From Pseudomonas cerasi (GTDB taxonomy: Bacteria > Pseudomonadota > Gammaproteobacteria > Pseudomonadales > Pseudomonadaceae): 64,000 bases of DNA. The position numbers and the translations under genes are program-made. Positions within the stretch are counted from its first letter, which is position 1, and each line of letters begins with the position of its first letter. Below the pieces are notes generated by a model. It ran no database searches. It was not told the DNA's origin and saw only the letters and a list, made by a program, of their open reading frames with translations. Positions 1-7,920 of the stretch are shown here, piece by piece. Where the stretch lies: assembly GCF_900074915.1 (NCBI RefSeq), contig NZ_LT222319.1, positions 4,373,001-4,437,000 of the forward strand, written 5' to 3'.

Positions 1-1
1 G

Positions 2-418
2 CTTGCACTGGTAAATGTCACCTACGATAGCTTTCGAAAAGAACTGCAAGAAACCCACCCCGACATTGCACGTAAAAACTTCGGTTTCACACTGACCGAA
101 AGTGCATCCATCAAGATAATTGACTACGATAACAGCCTGACTGAAAACGACACATCAGTTCTTACCCACGCCATCAACGGGTTCAGAGAATTCAAAGAGC
201 AACTCCAACATCACGCAAAGACCATCATGACCCTGGTAGACCACGACCATGAAACATTTGGCGGCCGATATAAACTGGATATCAGCAATTTTCAGGACGT
301 GATCGACTATGGCAAAATCATGAACACCAGCGTACAAAAAATGCAGGACGAATGGATACATCAAGTCCAGAGCAATGCTGAGAAACGAGATTTTTCGTAT
401 ATTTTGTTGGCGGTATGA
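2..418 (+). CDS. Conserved hypothetical protein, C-terminal part (paralogue of the gene at 1077)
   Basis: The reading frame is open from the window edge to a TGA at 416-418, so this is the last ~138 residues of a gene that starts upstream. It is clearly related to the protein at 1077-1790. Both share a KNFGFTL / KHFGFTL block, an LxxHAKxxMTLxDH block and a xVIDYGxx block near the C-terminus. I do not recognise the family and assign no function. The two paralogues lie in the same orientation with an opposing ORF between them, which suggests a local duplication. Confidence 0.6.
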   Translation, partial: LALVNVTYDSFRKELQETHPDIARKNFGFTLTESASIKIIDYDNSLTENDTSVLTHAINGFREFKEQLQHHAKTIMTLVDHDHETFGGRYKLDISNFQDVIDYGKIMNTSVQKMQDEWIHQVQSNAEKRDFSYILLAV

Positions 419-464
419 TACATCAGCCTGGCGAGATAAATGATTCGCCAGGCTGAGTTAGGCG

Positions 465-881
465 TTAACCGCGAGGAACAACAGTTCGCAGAACGGTTTG
501 TGTGCAGATGTGTCCCATGTAAAAAATATGAGGGGTCGCAGTCATCGGCCCCAATGAAAAATTGTGTACGGTATAGCCGGCTACCTTATAGTGGCTTCTC
601 CACGTGTTGAAACCTCTCTGGGTGTGCACAAAGTCCTGGGCCTCCACACCCCCATAGCAGCGTCCAAACTCGATACGCTGAGAGACAAACCCATCAGCAT
701 TGCTGGTTACAACATGCTCGATTGAGGGCTCTCCTTTGCCAAAACTCAGGTCAAGGATCGCCATACCTCCTTCCAGAGGCGCGCCCTTAGTATCGGTAAA
801 TCTCGCCTCAAAGATAGCCTCCTTATAAATCTGCGTCGCCAACCAGCCAGGGTTAGTATATCCACTTGGAATCCTTATCAC
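465..881 (-). CDS. Hypothetical protein, possible C-terminal gene remnant
   Basis: This 138-codon frame begins with GTG at 881, but I see no convincing ribosome binding site there. The frame stays open upstream to 920, reading ...ELLDEPGVIRIPSG.... That looks like the interior of a longer protein rather than an N-terminus. Residues ~27-75 (FTDTKGAPLEGG...TSNADGFV) resemble the strand-turn pattern of bacterial Ig-like repeats, which is only an impression. It converges tail-to-tail with the gene ending at 418. It could be a decayed remnant or a small gene with a non-canonical start. Confidence 0.35.
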   Translation of the reverse strand: MIRIPSGYTNPGWLATQIYKEAIFEARFTDTKGAPLEGGMAILDLSFGKGEPSIEHVVTSNADGFVSQRIEFGRCYGGVEAQDFVHTQRGFNTWRSHYKVAGYTVHNFSLGPMTATPHIFYMGHICTQTVLRTVVPRG

Positions 882-1076
882 TCCCGGTTCATCGAGCAGC
901 TCAATTGACGCAATAGAAAGTTAAGCGCCGAGTCAACCCTCACATTAAAATCAAGGAAACTTCCTACAAAAAATAATCACTACTACAGCCTAGGAAAAAC
1001 CCTACACACTTATCAGGCAAAGTTTTGCGAAGGTCTGCCGCTAGCTAGTTATCATTGACACCAAAGAGCGCTTAGC

Positions 1077-1790
1077 ATGCATATCAACCCTTTAGCTTCT
1101 GCATCACAAAGTCAACAGCGCACTCTCTCGGGCTCGAGTTCCCTCACCTCACCTGCTGCTCCGCCAATCAAAATTCCTCAGGCGCGTGATAACGTGCGTG
1201 ATCCGAACGCTGAGTTCTATACCACCGAGGAAACACCCTGGTTATCCGACTACAAAACGTCGGCGGCAGGACGGGTTATGCTGGACAGTATGTCTGAAGA
1301 GATATCGAACCTACTCCGAAGTACATACCTGGGTGACTTAACTAAAGATTTTGATAAGACCCTATGCCGTATGTACGACAATTTTCACGATTTCAAGCAG
1401 CAGCTTTTTTACCTTAATATGGAGCTGTCAAATAAGCACTTCGGCTTCACGCTGGGTTTTAATCAGGACATCCAGGTGACCGACCCAGACGATGTGCTCA
1501 CCCCGGCAGAGTTCGCGTACCTGACCGAGAAGCTGAACGAACGTCAACAACTGAAGGAGGATCTGCGTGCGCACGCAAAAATTGTGATGACGTTACTCGA
1601 TCACTACACGGAGAAATTCGGCAACCAGCACACACTCAACCTTGAGAATTACAGCAAGGTTATCGACTACGGGCAGGTCTTCAGCCGCAACCACATTGGC
1701 AACTTCATGGACACGATCATTTACCAGATCGAGCGCAATGCGCCGAAGCGTGAAGAAGAGCGCAAACCGTTGGTTGATCTTCACGTCTGA
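1077..1790 (+). CDS. Conserved hypothetical protein with Ser/Pro-rich N-terminus
   Basis: A 237-residue protein starting at ATG 1077. The first ~35 residues are rich in Ser, Gln, Ala and Pro, with no acidic residue in the first 12 and Ile at position 3. This pattern has been described for type III-secreted proteins of P. syringae. The rest is a charged, helical, soluble sequence with no membrane segment. The C-terminal two thirds align with the partial gene at 2-418. I do not recognise the family. Secretion is speculation from composition only, since no good hrp box is visible upstream. Confidence 0.6.
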   Translation: MHINPLASASQSQQRTLSGSSSLTSPAAPPIKIPQARDNVRDPNAEFYTTEETPWLSDYKTSAAGRVMLDSMSEEISNLLRSTYLGDLTKDFDKTLCRMYDNFHDFKQQLFYLNMELSNKHFGFTLGFNQDIQVTDPDDVLTPAEFAYLTEKLNERQQLKEDLRAHAKIVMTLLDHYTEKFGNQHTLNLENYSKVIDYGQVFSRNHIGNFMDTIIYQIERNAPKREEERKPLVDLHV

Positions 1791-1944
1791 TCAAGCCAGC
1801 GCCACTGCAGTTCATGTGTGGCTGCAGTGGGATTAGTTCATGACGCTCGTCCCCACTGCGCGCCTTCCGCCCTCGAAAACCACCAGACAATTCCCTCCCA
1901 CAATCCCATCCAGCGTCTAAGCTTGGGTCAGGTGCTTTGACAGG

Positions 1945-4900
1945 ATGACCGGACAATCGACTATGGGCGCATTTCGGCATTCCGATAGCAAGCAAGAGAC
2001 GCTATCCGCTGATCGTGAGGATGATCCTCGTACGCCCAAATATCCGCGTCGCAAGCGATACGGATGGCGGGTGTTCTGGGTCGTGGTGGTGTTGGCCGGG
2101 GTTGCATTGGGCGTGGCGGTGGCCGTGGAGAGCAGAACCTCCAGGCTTCAGGCGCGCGAATTCAGCCGCTTTGCCGCGAGCCTGGGTTACTCGATGCAGC
2201 CCGGACCTAGTCATGACGTGGTGTATCCCGGTGACGGGCCGTTCGACAGGCGCCTGGGCTATTCATCCATGGATGAATTCCTGTCGCGCCTGCTCAAACG
2301 CGACTACGTGATCACGCGCCAGACCCGCTTTTCCCCGGAACTATTACGTTACGTCCGGCATGGATTTTTCGTGCCTTACGAGGAAAAGACCCAGGCTGGG
2401 CTGTCGATCACCGATTGCCGAAACGAGCCGCTGTACGAATTCAGATACCCACAGCAGTTTTACCCGACCTTTGCCGCCATTCCGCCATTGCTGGTGAACA
2501 GCCTGCTGTTCATCGAAAACCGCGACCTGCTCGATCCGCAGCAGCCCATGGCCAACCCTGCGGTGGACTGGCCACGTTTTGTCAAAGCCGCCTGGTCGCA
2601 ACTGGCGAAGATGTTTGCCCTCCCCGGCCAGTCGGCTGGGGGCAGCACGCTGGCCACTCAGCTGGAAAAATACCGTCACTCCCCAGACGGGCTGACGCTG
2701 TCGGGTTCTGAAAAGCTGCGGCAGATGATTTCCGCCAGCGTTCGCGCCTATCAGCCGGGGACCGAGACACTCGCCGTGCGCCAGCGGGTGGTGCGTGACT
2801 ACCTGAACAGCGTGCCGCTGTCTGCGGTGCCAGGGCATGGCGAAGTGCATGGTCTGGCTGAAGGACTGCGGGTGTGGTTCGGCGCAGACTTCGGCAAAAC
2901 CAACGAGATACTGGCTTCTAATCCCGGCGATAAACAGGCACTGGCCGACAAGGCGCTGGCGCTGCGTGAAGTGCTCTCACTGGTAATCGCCCAGCGTCGT
3001 CCGTCGCACTATCTGGCCAAGGGCCGCCAGGAATTGGCAGAACTGACCGACAGCCACATTCGGTTGCTGGCCCAGGCCAACGTCATCGACCGACCGCTGG
3101 CCGATGCCGCGCTGGCAGCCCAGGTCACCTACCGCGACTGGGCCCAGCAACCGACCCTGCAGCCCATCGAAACCAACAAGGGCATCAGTGTCGCGCGCAC
3201 TCGCCTGTCGAATCTGCTCAATCGCCCGCTCTACGATCTGGACCGTCTTGACTTGTCTGCCACCAGCACCCTGCATGGCGAATTGCAGCGCAGCGTCAGC
3301 CAGTACCTGCGCGACCTGGCCAACCCTGAATTTGCCGCAAAGATCGGGTTGATGGGCGAGCGCCTGTTGACCCCGGCCAGCACAACGCAGGTGCGCTACA
3401 GCTTCACGCTGTTTGAACGCGGCGTGGACGGCTCGCGGGTCAGGGTCCAGACCGACAGCACCGATCAGCCTTTCGATATCAACGAAGGCAGCAAGCTGGA
3501 GCTGGGCTCGACGGCGAAGATGCGCGTGCTGACGACGTATCTGGAGATCATCGCCGAACTGCATGGGCGCTATGCGGGCTTGAACCCTGCGCAATTGCGC
3601 AAAGTCCCTGTCGAGGAACCGGATCGGCTGACCCGCTGGGCGGTGGATTATCTGCTGCTGAACAAGGACCATGACCTGGCGAAGATGCTGTCGGCCGCAC
3701 TCGACCGCACCTATTCGGCCAGCCCCGCAGAAGCGTTCTTCACCGGTGGCGGCATGCACCGTTTCAATAATTTCCGGCGCGAAGACAACGAGCGGATTCC
3801 AACCCTGCGCGAGTCGCTGCGTGAGTCGATCAACCTGCCGTTCATCCGCCTGATGCGCGATGTCGTTCGCTACAGCACCGATCAGGCGCCCAACAACAGC
3901 GCCGAGCTGCTCAAGGATGATGACAACCCACGCCGCCAGGAATACCTGGCGCAGTTTGCCGACCGCGAAGGCGCGGTATTCCTGCTGCGCTTCTGGAAAC
4001 GCTACAAGGAAAAGACCACGCAGGAGCGACTCGACACCTTCCTCGACGGCATTCACCCGACGGCGATCCGTCTGGCTGCGGTGCACCGTTATCTGCTGCC
4101 GGGCGCTGATCAGGGCACATTCAACGCGTTCATCCGCGCCCACCTGGACGAGCCCAGGGCGAGCTCGAAACTTACCGACAAACGTCTTGCCGAGCTGTAC
4201 AAGAGTTACGGCCCGGGCACTTATGATCTGCCCGATCAAGGCTACATCGCCCGCGTCCATCCGCTGGAACTGTGGCTGGTAGGCTACCTGCTCAAACATC
4301 CGGACGCGCAGTTCAAGGACGCAGTGGCCGCCAGCCGTTTCGAGCGTCAGGAAGTCTATGGCTGGCTGTTCAAGAGTCGCCACAAAGGCGCTCGCGACAG
4401 CCGTGTGCGGACCATGATGGAGGTCGAAGCGTTTCTGGACATCGAGCAACGCTGGCAGCGCGTGGGTTATCCGTTCGACCATCTGGTGCCTTCGCTGGCG
4501 ACGGCTATCGGCAGTTCGGGAGACCGTCCGGCGGCGCTTGCCGAGCTGATCGGCATCATCCAGAACGATGGTATCCGCCTGCCTGCGGTGCGCATCGACA
4601 GTCTGCACTTTGCTGCCGATACGCCTTACGACACCCAACTGAGCATCAACCGGAGCTGGGCAAGCGTGTGTTGCCATCGGAGGTCGCAGCGGCAATGCGC
4701 GAGGCCTTGTCGCAAGTGGTGGACGGCGGCACGGCCAAACGCGTGCAAGGCACGTTCAAGATGCAAGACGGCAGTGTGCTGGCGATGGGTGGCAAGACCG
4801 GCACCGGCGACAACAGGATCGAAAGCGTCGGTGCGGGCGGGCGTATTCTCAGCTCAAGGGCAATCAACCGCACGGCGACTTTTGTGTTTTATATCGGCGA

Positions 4901-5081
4901 CAACCACTTTGGCGCGCTGACGGCGTTTGTGCCGGGACGTGCTGCCGAGGGCTTTCGCTTCACCTCGGCGTTGCCGGTTCAGGTGCTCAAAGGCATGGCA
5001 CCGATCCTGACGCCGTACCTGGAGAACCACGGACAGGCGATGTGCAACGCCCCGCTTGCCGATCCGCCCAAGGGTGTCTGA
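1945..5081 (+). pseudogene. Class A penicillin-binding-protein-like transglycosylase/transpeptidase, frameshifted near 4651
   Basis: The combined frames would encode ~1045 residues. After a cytoplasmic Arg/Lys-rich segment comes one membrane anchor (~40-62). A GT51 transglycosylase region follows (IENRD ~190 and GGSTLATQLEK ~233). The transpeptidase domain has the SxxK motif STAK (~523), SIN as SxN (~628) and KTGTGD near 4793. The first frame runs off the conserved sequence after TQLSIN and stops at 4920. The KTG part and C-terminus are in the frame ending at 5081. Restoring one C in the CC at ~4650-4651 gives SINPELGKRVLPSEV, so a 1-nt deletion fits. As written, the product lacks its KTG motif. 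Either a genuine pseudogene or an assembly error is possible. Confidence 0.8.
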
Positions 5082-5122
5082 CCGGCAATGACCGCTCGTC
5101 TGCCAGCTCTGTGATTACAATA

Positions 5123-5144
5123 AGATATATCTTAAGGTATATCT
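5123..5144. promoter_or_regulatory. Palindromic operator upstream of the PadR gene
   Basis: A 22-bp near-perfect inverted repeat with 20 of 22 positions symmetric. The half sites are AGATATA.C and G.TATATCT around a central TTAA. It ends 24 bp before the PadR start codon, in an otherwise short leader. A position overlapping the likely promoter suggests autoregulation by the PadR-type protein that follows. This is inference from symmetry and position. Confidence 0.7.
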
Positions 5145-5168
5145 AACTTGTAACCAGAGAGCAAAAAC

Positions 5169-5759
5169 ATGCGTGAAGATAAACACCCTCCCCACCACCG
5201 TCCGCCGCATCTTCGTGAACCAGGTGAAGATCGCGACGGCTTTGAAAAACGCCCGGGCCGTGAACGCGGTGGACGTGGCCCTCGGGTTTTCGCCCCTGGC
5301 GATCTGAAATTACTGCTGTTGGCGTTGATCGCCGAACAGCCCGCCCACGGCTATGACCTGATCCGCAAGATCGAAGGTCTGTTCGAGGGTGCGTACTGCC
5401 CCAGCCCCGGCGTTATCTACCCCACCCTGACGTTTCTTGAAGAAAGCGAAATGGTGGTCGGCGATGCCCAGGCCGGCAAGAAGCTCTACACCATCACCGA
5501 TGCGGGTCGCCAATCCCTGGAAGATCAGGCCGTGGCGCTGGAAGGTGTGCGCATGCGCATCGATGTCAGCAAGCGCTCACTGCGCGGCCACGATCGTCCG
5601 CCGGAAATCCACGAAGCGGTGCACAACCTGCGCCACGCGCTGCAGATGCACCATGGCCGCTGGAGCCCGGAAGAGATTTTGCGCGTCAGCGAACTGCTCA
5701 ACAGCACGGCCAAGGCTGTCGTCGATGGGCCTCAACCTGCCTCGGAGGAGTCGGCATGA
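5169..5759 (+). CDS. PadR-family transcriptional regulator, YqjI-like
   Basis: A 196-residue protein. The first ~28 residues are rich in His and acidic residues (KHPPHHRPPH...), then comes a PadR winged helix at ~45-115 (LKLLLLALI...HGYDLIRKIE...SPGVIYPTL.FLEE...YTIT) and a C-terminal helical dimerisation region. The His-rich tail and the neighbouring ferric-reductase-type gene match E. coli YqjI, a nickel-responsive PadR repressor of yqjH. Here the two genes form an operon (4-nt overlap, ATGA) rather than being divergent. The palindrome at 5123-5144 is the likely autoregulatory site. Metal sensing is inferred from the tail and from the E. coli case. Confidence 0.85.
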   Translation: MREDKHPPHHRPPHLREPGEDRDGFEKRPGRERGGRGPRVFAPGDLKLLLLALIAEQPAHGYDLIRKIEGLFEGAYCPSPGVIYPTLTFLEESEMVVGDAQAGKKLYTITDAGRQSLEDQAVALEGVRMRIDVSKRSLRGHDRPPEIHEAVHNLRHALQMHHGRWSPEEILRVSELLNSTAKAVVDGPQPASEESA

Positions 5760-6523
5760 ATTCGCCCCAGTCAATCCATCGCGTCATGCATGAAATCAAG
5801 CGTCGCAAGCTGCAGGTGGTACGGGTCACGGAACTGACACCCCTGATGCGCCGCATTACCTTGCAGGGGCCGGAGTTGGCGGGTTTCATCAGCCTGGGCA
5901 CCGACGACCACGTCAAACTGTTCTTCCCGCAAACGGCAGAAGAGCAGGCCGCGCTGGAAAACCTGAACCCTGCCGGCGACAAGGACACGCCGCGCCCGCC
6001 GATGCGCGATTACACACCGCGTCGCTACGACGAAGAAACCGGGGAACTGGATATCGATTTCGTTCTGCATGGCGAAGGCCCGGCGGCCACCTGGGCCGCG
6101 CAGGCAGCGCCCGGGCAATTCCTGCACATCGCCGGGCCAAAGGGGTCGATGGTGGTGCCGGACATGTTCGACAGCTACCTGCTGATCGGCGACGAAACAG
6201 CCATTCCGGCCATCGCCCGACGCCTTGAATCGCTGCCCGCCAACCGCGCTGCGCTGGTGGTGGTCGAAGTCGCCAACCCGCAGGAACAGCAGGTGTTCGA
6301 CAGTGCCGCACAGGTCGACGTGATCTGGATCGTACGCGGCGAACAGAGTCTGCTGGACGTCACGCGTCGTCTGGAGATGCCCGAGGGCAAGCTGTACGCA
6401 TGGATCGCGACCGAATCTGCGCTGTCACGCAAGTTACGTCGTGTGCTGCTCGACGAGTTCGGCCTGGAAGAGGAGTTCGTCAAGGCCGCCGGTTACTGGA
6501 AGCTGGACAGCACTGAAGAATGA
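5756..6523 (+). CDS. Siderophore-interacting protein / NAD(P)H-dependent ferric-chelate reductase (YqjH/ViuB type)
   Basis: A 255-residue cytosolic flavoprotein of the SIP family. An N-terminal FAD-binding barrel (~15-125) includes RDYTPRRYD, the flavin-binding RxYT motif. A C-terminal NAD(P)H-binding SIP domain (~130-250) begins at YLLIGDETAIPAI. The family reduces ferric siderophores so that iron can be released in the cytoplasm. It overlaps the PadR gene by 4 nt and is probably translationally coupled to it, so it should be controlled by the same operator. Confidence 0.9.
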   Translation: MNSPQSIHRVMHEIKRRKLQVVRVTELTPLMRRITLQGPELAGFISLGTDDHVKLFFPQTAEEQAALENLNPAGDKDTPRPPMRDYTPRRYDEETGELDIDFVLHGEGPAATWAAQAAPGQFLHIAGPKGSMVVPDMFDSYLLIGDETAIPAIARRLESLPANRAALVVVEVANPQEQQVFDSAAQVDVIWIVRGEQSLLDVTRRLEMPEGKLYAWIATESALSRKLRRVLLDEFGLEEEFVKAAGYWKLDSTEE

Positions 6524-6538
6524 GCAGGACCGGGCGAC

Positions 6539-7201
6539 TCACCGGGTACGACGAGACGCCCGTTTATCAACTGCCAGCAGCACCAATGCGATCAGCACGA
6601 AACCGAGCAGCACGCCCAGCGCGTTGATGAATGCCGCCGGGAAACCGAGCGTGCCGACATCGATGAACGGATACAGGTAATCACCGAACATGTGGCCACG
6701 CAGCAGGACATAGGCGAAGTAGACGATCGGATAGATCGCCCAGAGCACTACATGGCTCAGACGCAGCGTGCCCTTGGGCACGTACAGCCACCAATAGAGC
6801 ACGAACGCCAGCGGCATTATGTCGTGCAGCAGCTCGTCGGCCACCCACTGCCAGCCTTCCGGGTGCCACAAGTGGCGCAGCAGAATGTTGTAGGCGATGC
6901 CCACCAGCGCAATACTCACCGCAATGCCACCACACACCACCGGATGCCGGAAAAACCGGTGGCCTGCCGACTGCCGTGTCGTCAGCGCGCAACTCAGGGC
7001 GACCGCTACCAGCGTATTGGTCAGTACGGTGAAAAAACTTGAAAAGCGCACCAGCCCACCCAACAGACTGGCGTGATCGGCATAACGGCCAATCAGGATC
7101 AGGTAAAGCTGAATCACCAATCCCGACCAGCCGAGACAAGCAGCCACAAGGGCGTAATAGCGCTGTCCCTGCGCAGGTTGTGGATGTTCACTGAGCATCA
7201 A
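6539..7201 (-). CDS. Pr6Pr family integral membrane protein
   Basis: A 220-residue protein with about six hydrophobic segments (roughly 15-38, 48-70, 85-108, 122-140, 150-172, 188-212) and short polar loops. The length, topology and C-terminal signature (YPFIDVGTLGFPAAF) fit the Pr6Pr/FAR-17a-AIG1-like family, which has no established biochemical role in bacteria. It converges on the ferric-reductase gene, with 15 bp between stop codons. Confidence 0.75.
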   Translation of the reverse strand: MMLSEHPQPAQGQRYYALVAACLGWSGLVIQLYLILIGRYADHASLLGGLVRFSSFFTVLTNTLVAVALSCALTTRQSAGHRFFRHPVVCGGIAVSIALVGIAYNILLRHLWHPEGWQWVADELLHDIMPLAFVLYWWLYVPKGTLRLSHVVLWAIYPIVYFAYVLLRGHMFGDYLYPFIDVGTLGFPAAFINALGVLLGFVLIALVLLAVDKRASRRTR

Positions 7202-7250
7202 TCGGTATCCTTGCGTGCCGGCGTCCCTGCCGGACTGTCTGGCGGGCCTG

Positions 7251-7478
7251 TTACCAGCCCTTGCTGCGATGCAATTTCACATACAGCGCTTCGACCTTTT
7301 CCCGCGCCCAGGGTGTCTTGCGCAGGAAGGTCAGGCTGGACTTGATGCTCGGATCGCTCTTGAAGCAGCGAATATCGATGCGTTCGGCGAGGCCGGACCA
7401 TTCGTAATGTTCGACCAGCGCCCTGAGGATCTGCTCCAGCGTGACGCCGTGCAACGGGTCGGAATTGGGTGTTGTCAT
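7251..7478 (-). CDS. VF530-family small DNA-binding protein (DUF2132)
   Basis: A 75-residue protein. I start it at ATG 7478 (MTTPNSDPLHG) because an AAGG Shine-Dalgarno lies 8 nt upstream and the longer in-frame extension is low-complexity. The conserved VF530 pattern is visible: DPLHGVTLEQIL..LVEHYGW-type, then CF..DPSIKSSL.FLRKTPWAR.KVE.LY. The family founder is a small Vibrio fischeri protein reported to bind DNA. Its cellular role is unknown. Confidence 0.85.
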   Translation of the reverse strand: MTTPNSDPLHGVTLEQILRALVEHYEWSGLAERIDIRCFKSDPSIKSSLTFLRKTPWAREKVEALYVKLHRSKGW

Positions 7479-7920
7479 GATGAGCCTTGCAACGAAATAA
7501 GAAGAGACGAACCTGAACGGATCTCTGGAGTACGCAGGTGCTTCCCGAAAGTCTGCCATTGTAAGCGCCGCGCTTTCATAAAACACCGTCGACCTGCAGC
7601 ACTGTTGCCGGCGTTGCAATGATCCATGTCAGGTTTTTCGCTTTTAGAAAAATCGTTAGCGCCCTATCATTGCCGGGTTAAGGATTGAAGATTCCCCCTT
7701 CTGCAGATGTTCCTTCGGACAAAAAGCCTATGCACGAATTCGGGCGGTAATGGTCTACGACTCAACGACCGCGCCAGCCGAACGTGCAGCCGCGCTCTGC
7801 CTGACGGTTTAATTCCACCGTCGGCGATTCGTCTCAACAAGCAGCTTCAAGGAATGGCGCCAGGGCAGGCGATGCTTAAAAAAAGATTTCAATTACTTAC
7901 TTCTCGCGGAGATTCGCATT
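7479..7920. other. Intergenic region upstream of gcd
   Basis: 442 bp between the divergent VF530 gene and gcd. It should carry both promoters. I see no recognisable RNA gene, riboswitch or strong terminator. A 74-codon frame at 7707-7931 overlaps the gcd start and has no family features. The gcd ribosome binding site is GGAG about 9-10 nt before its ATG. Confidence 0.5.

Noticed and set aside
955..983. Possible hrp box upstream of the 1077 gene
   Set aside because: GGAAAC-N16-TCACTAC departs from GGAACC-N15/16-CCACNNA in both halves; too weak to annotate.
2977..4695. 572-codon minus-strand ORF
   Set aside because: Antisense shadow of the PBP gene in GC-rich DNA; no family motifs and no ribosome binding site.
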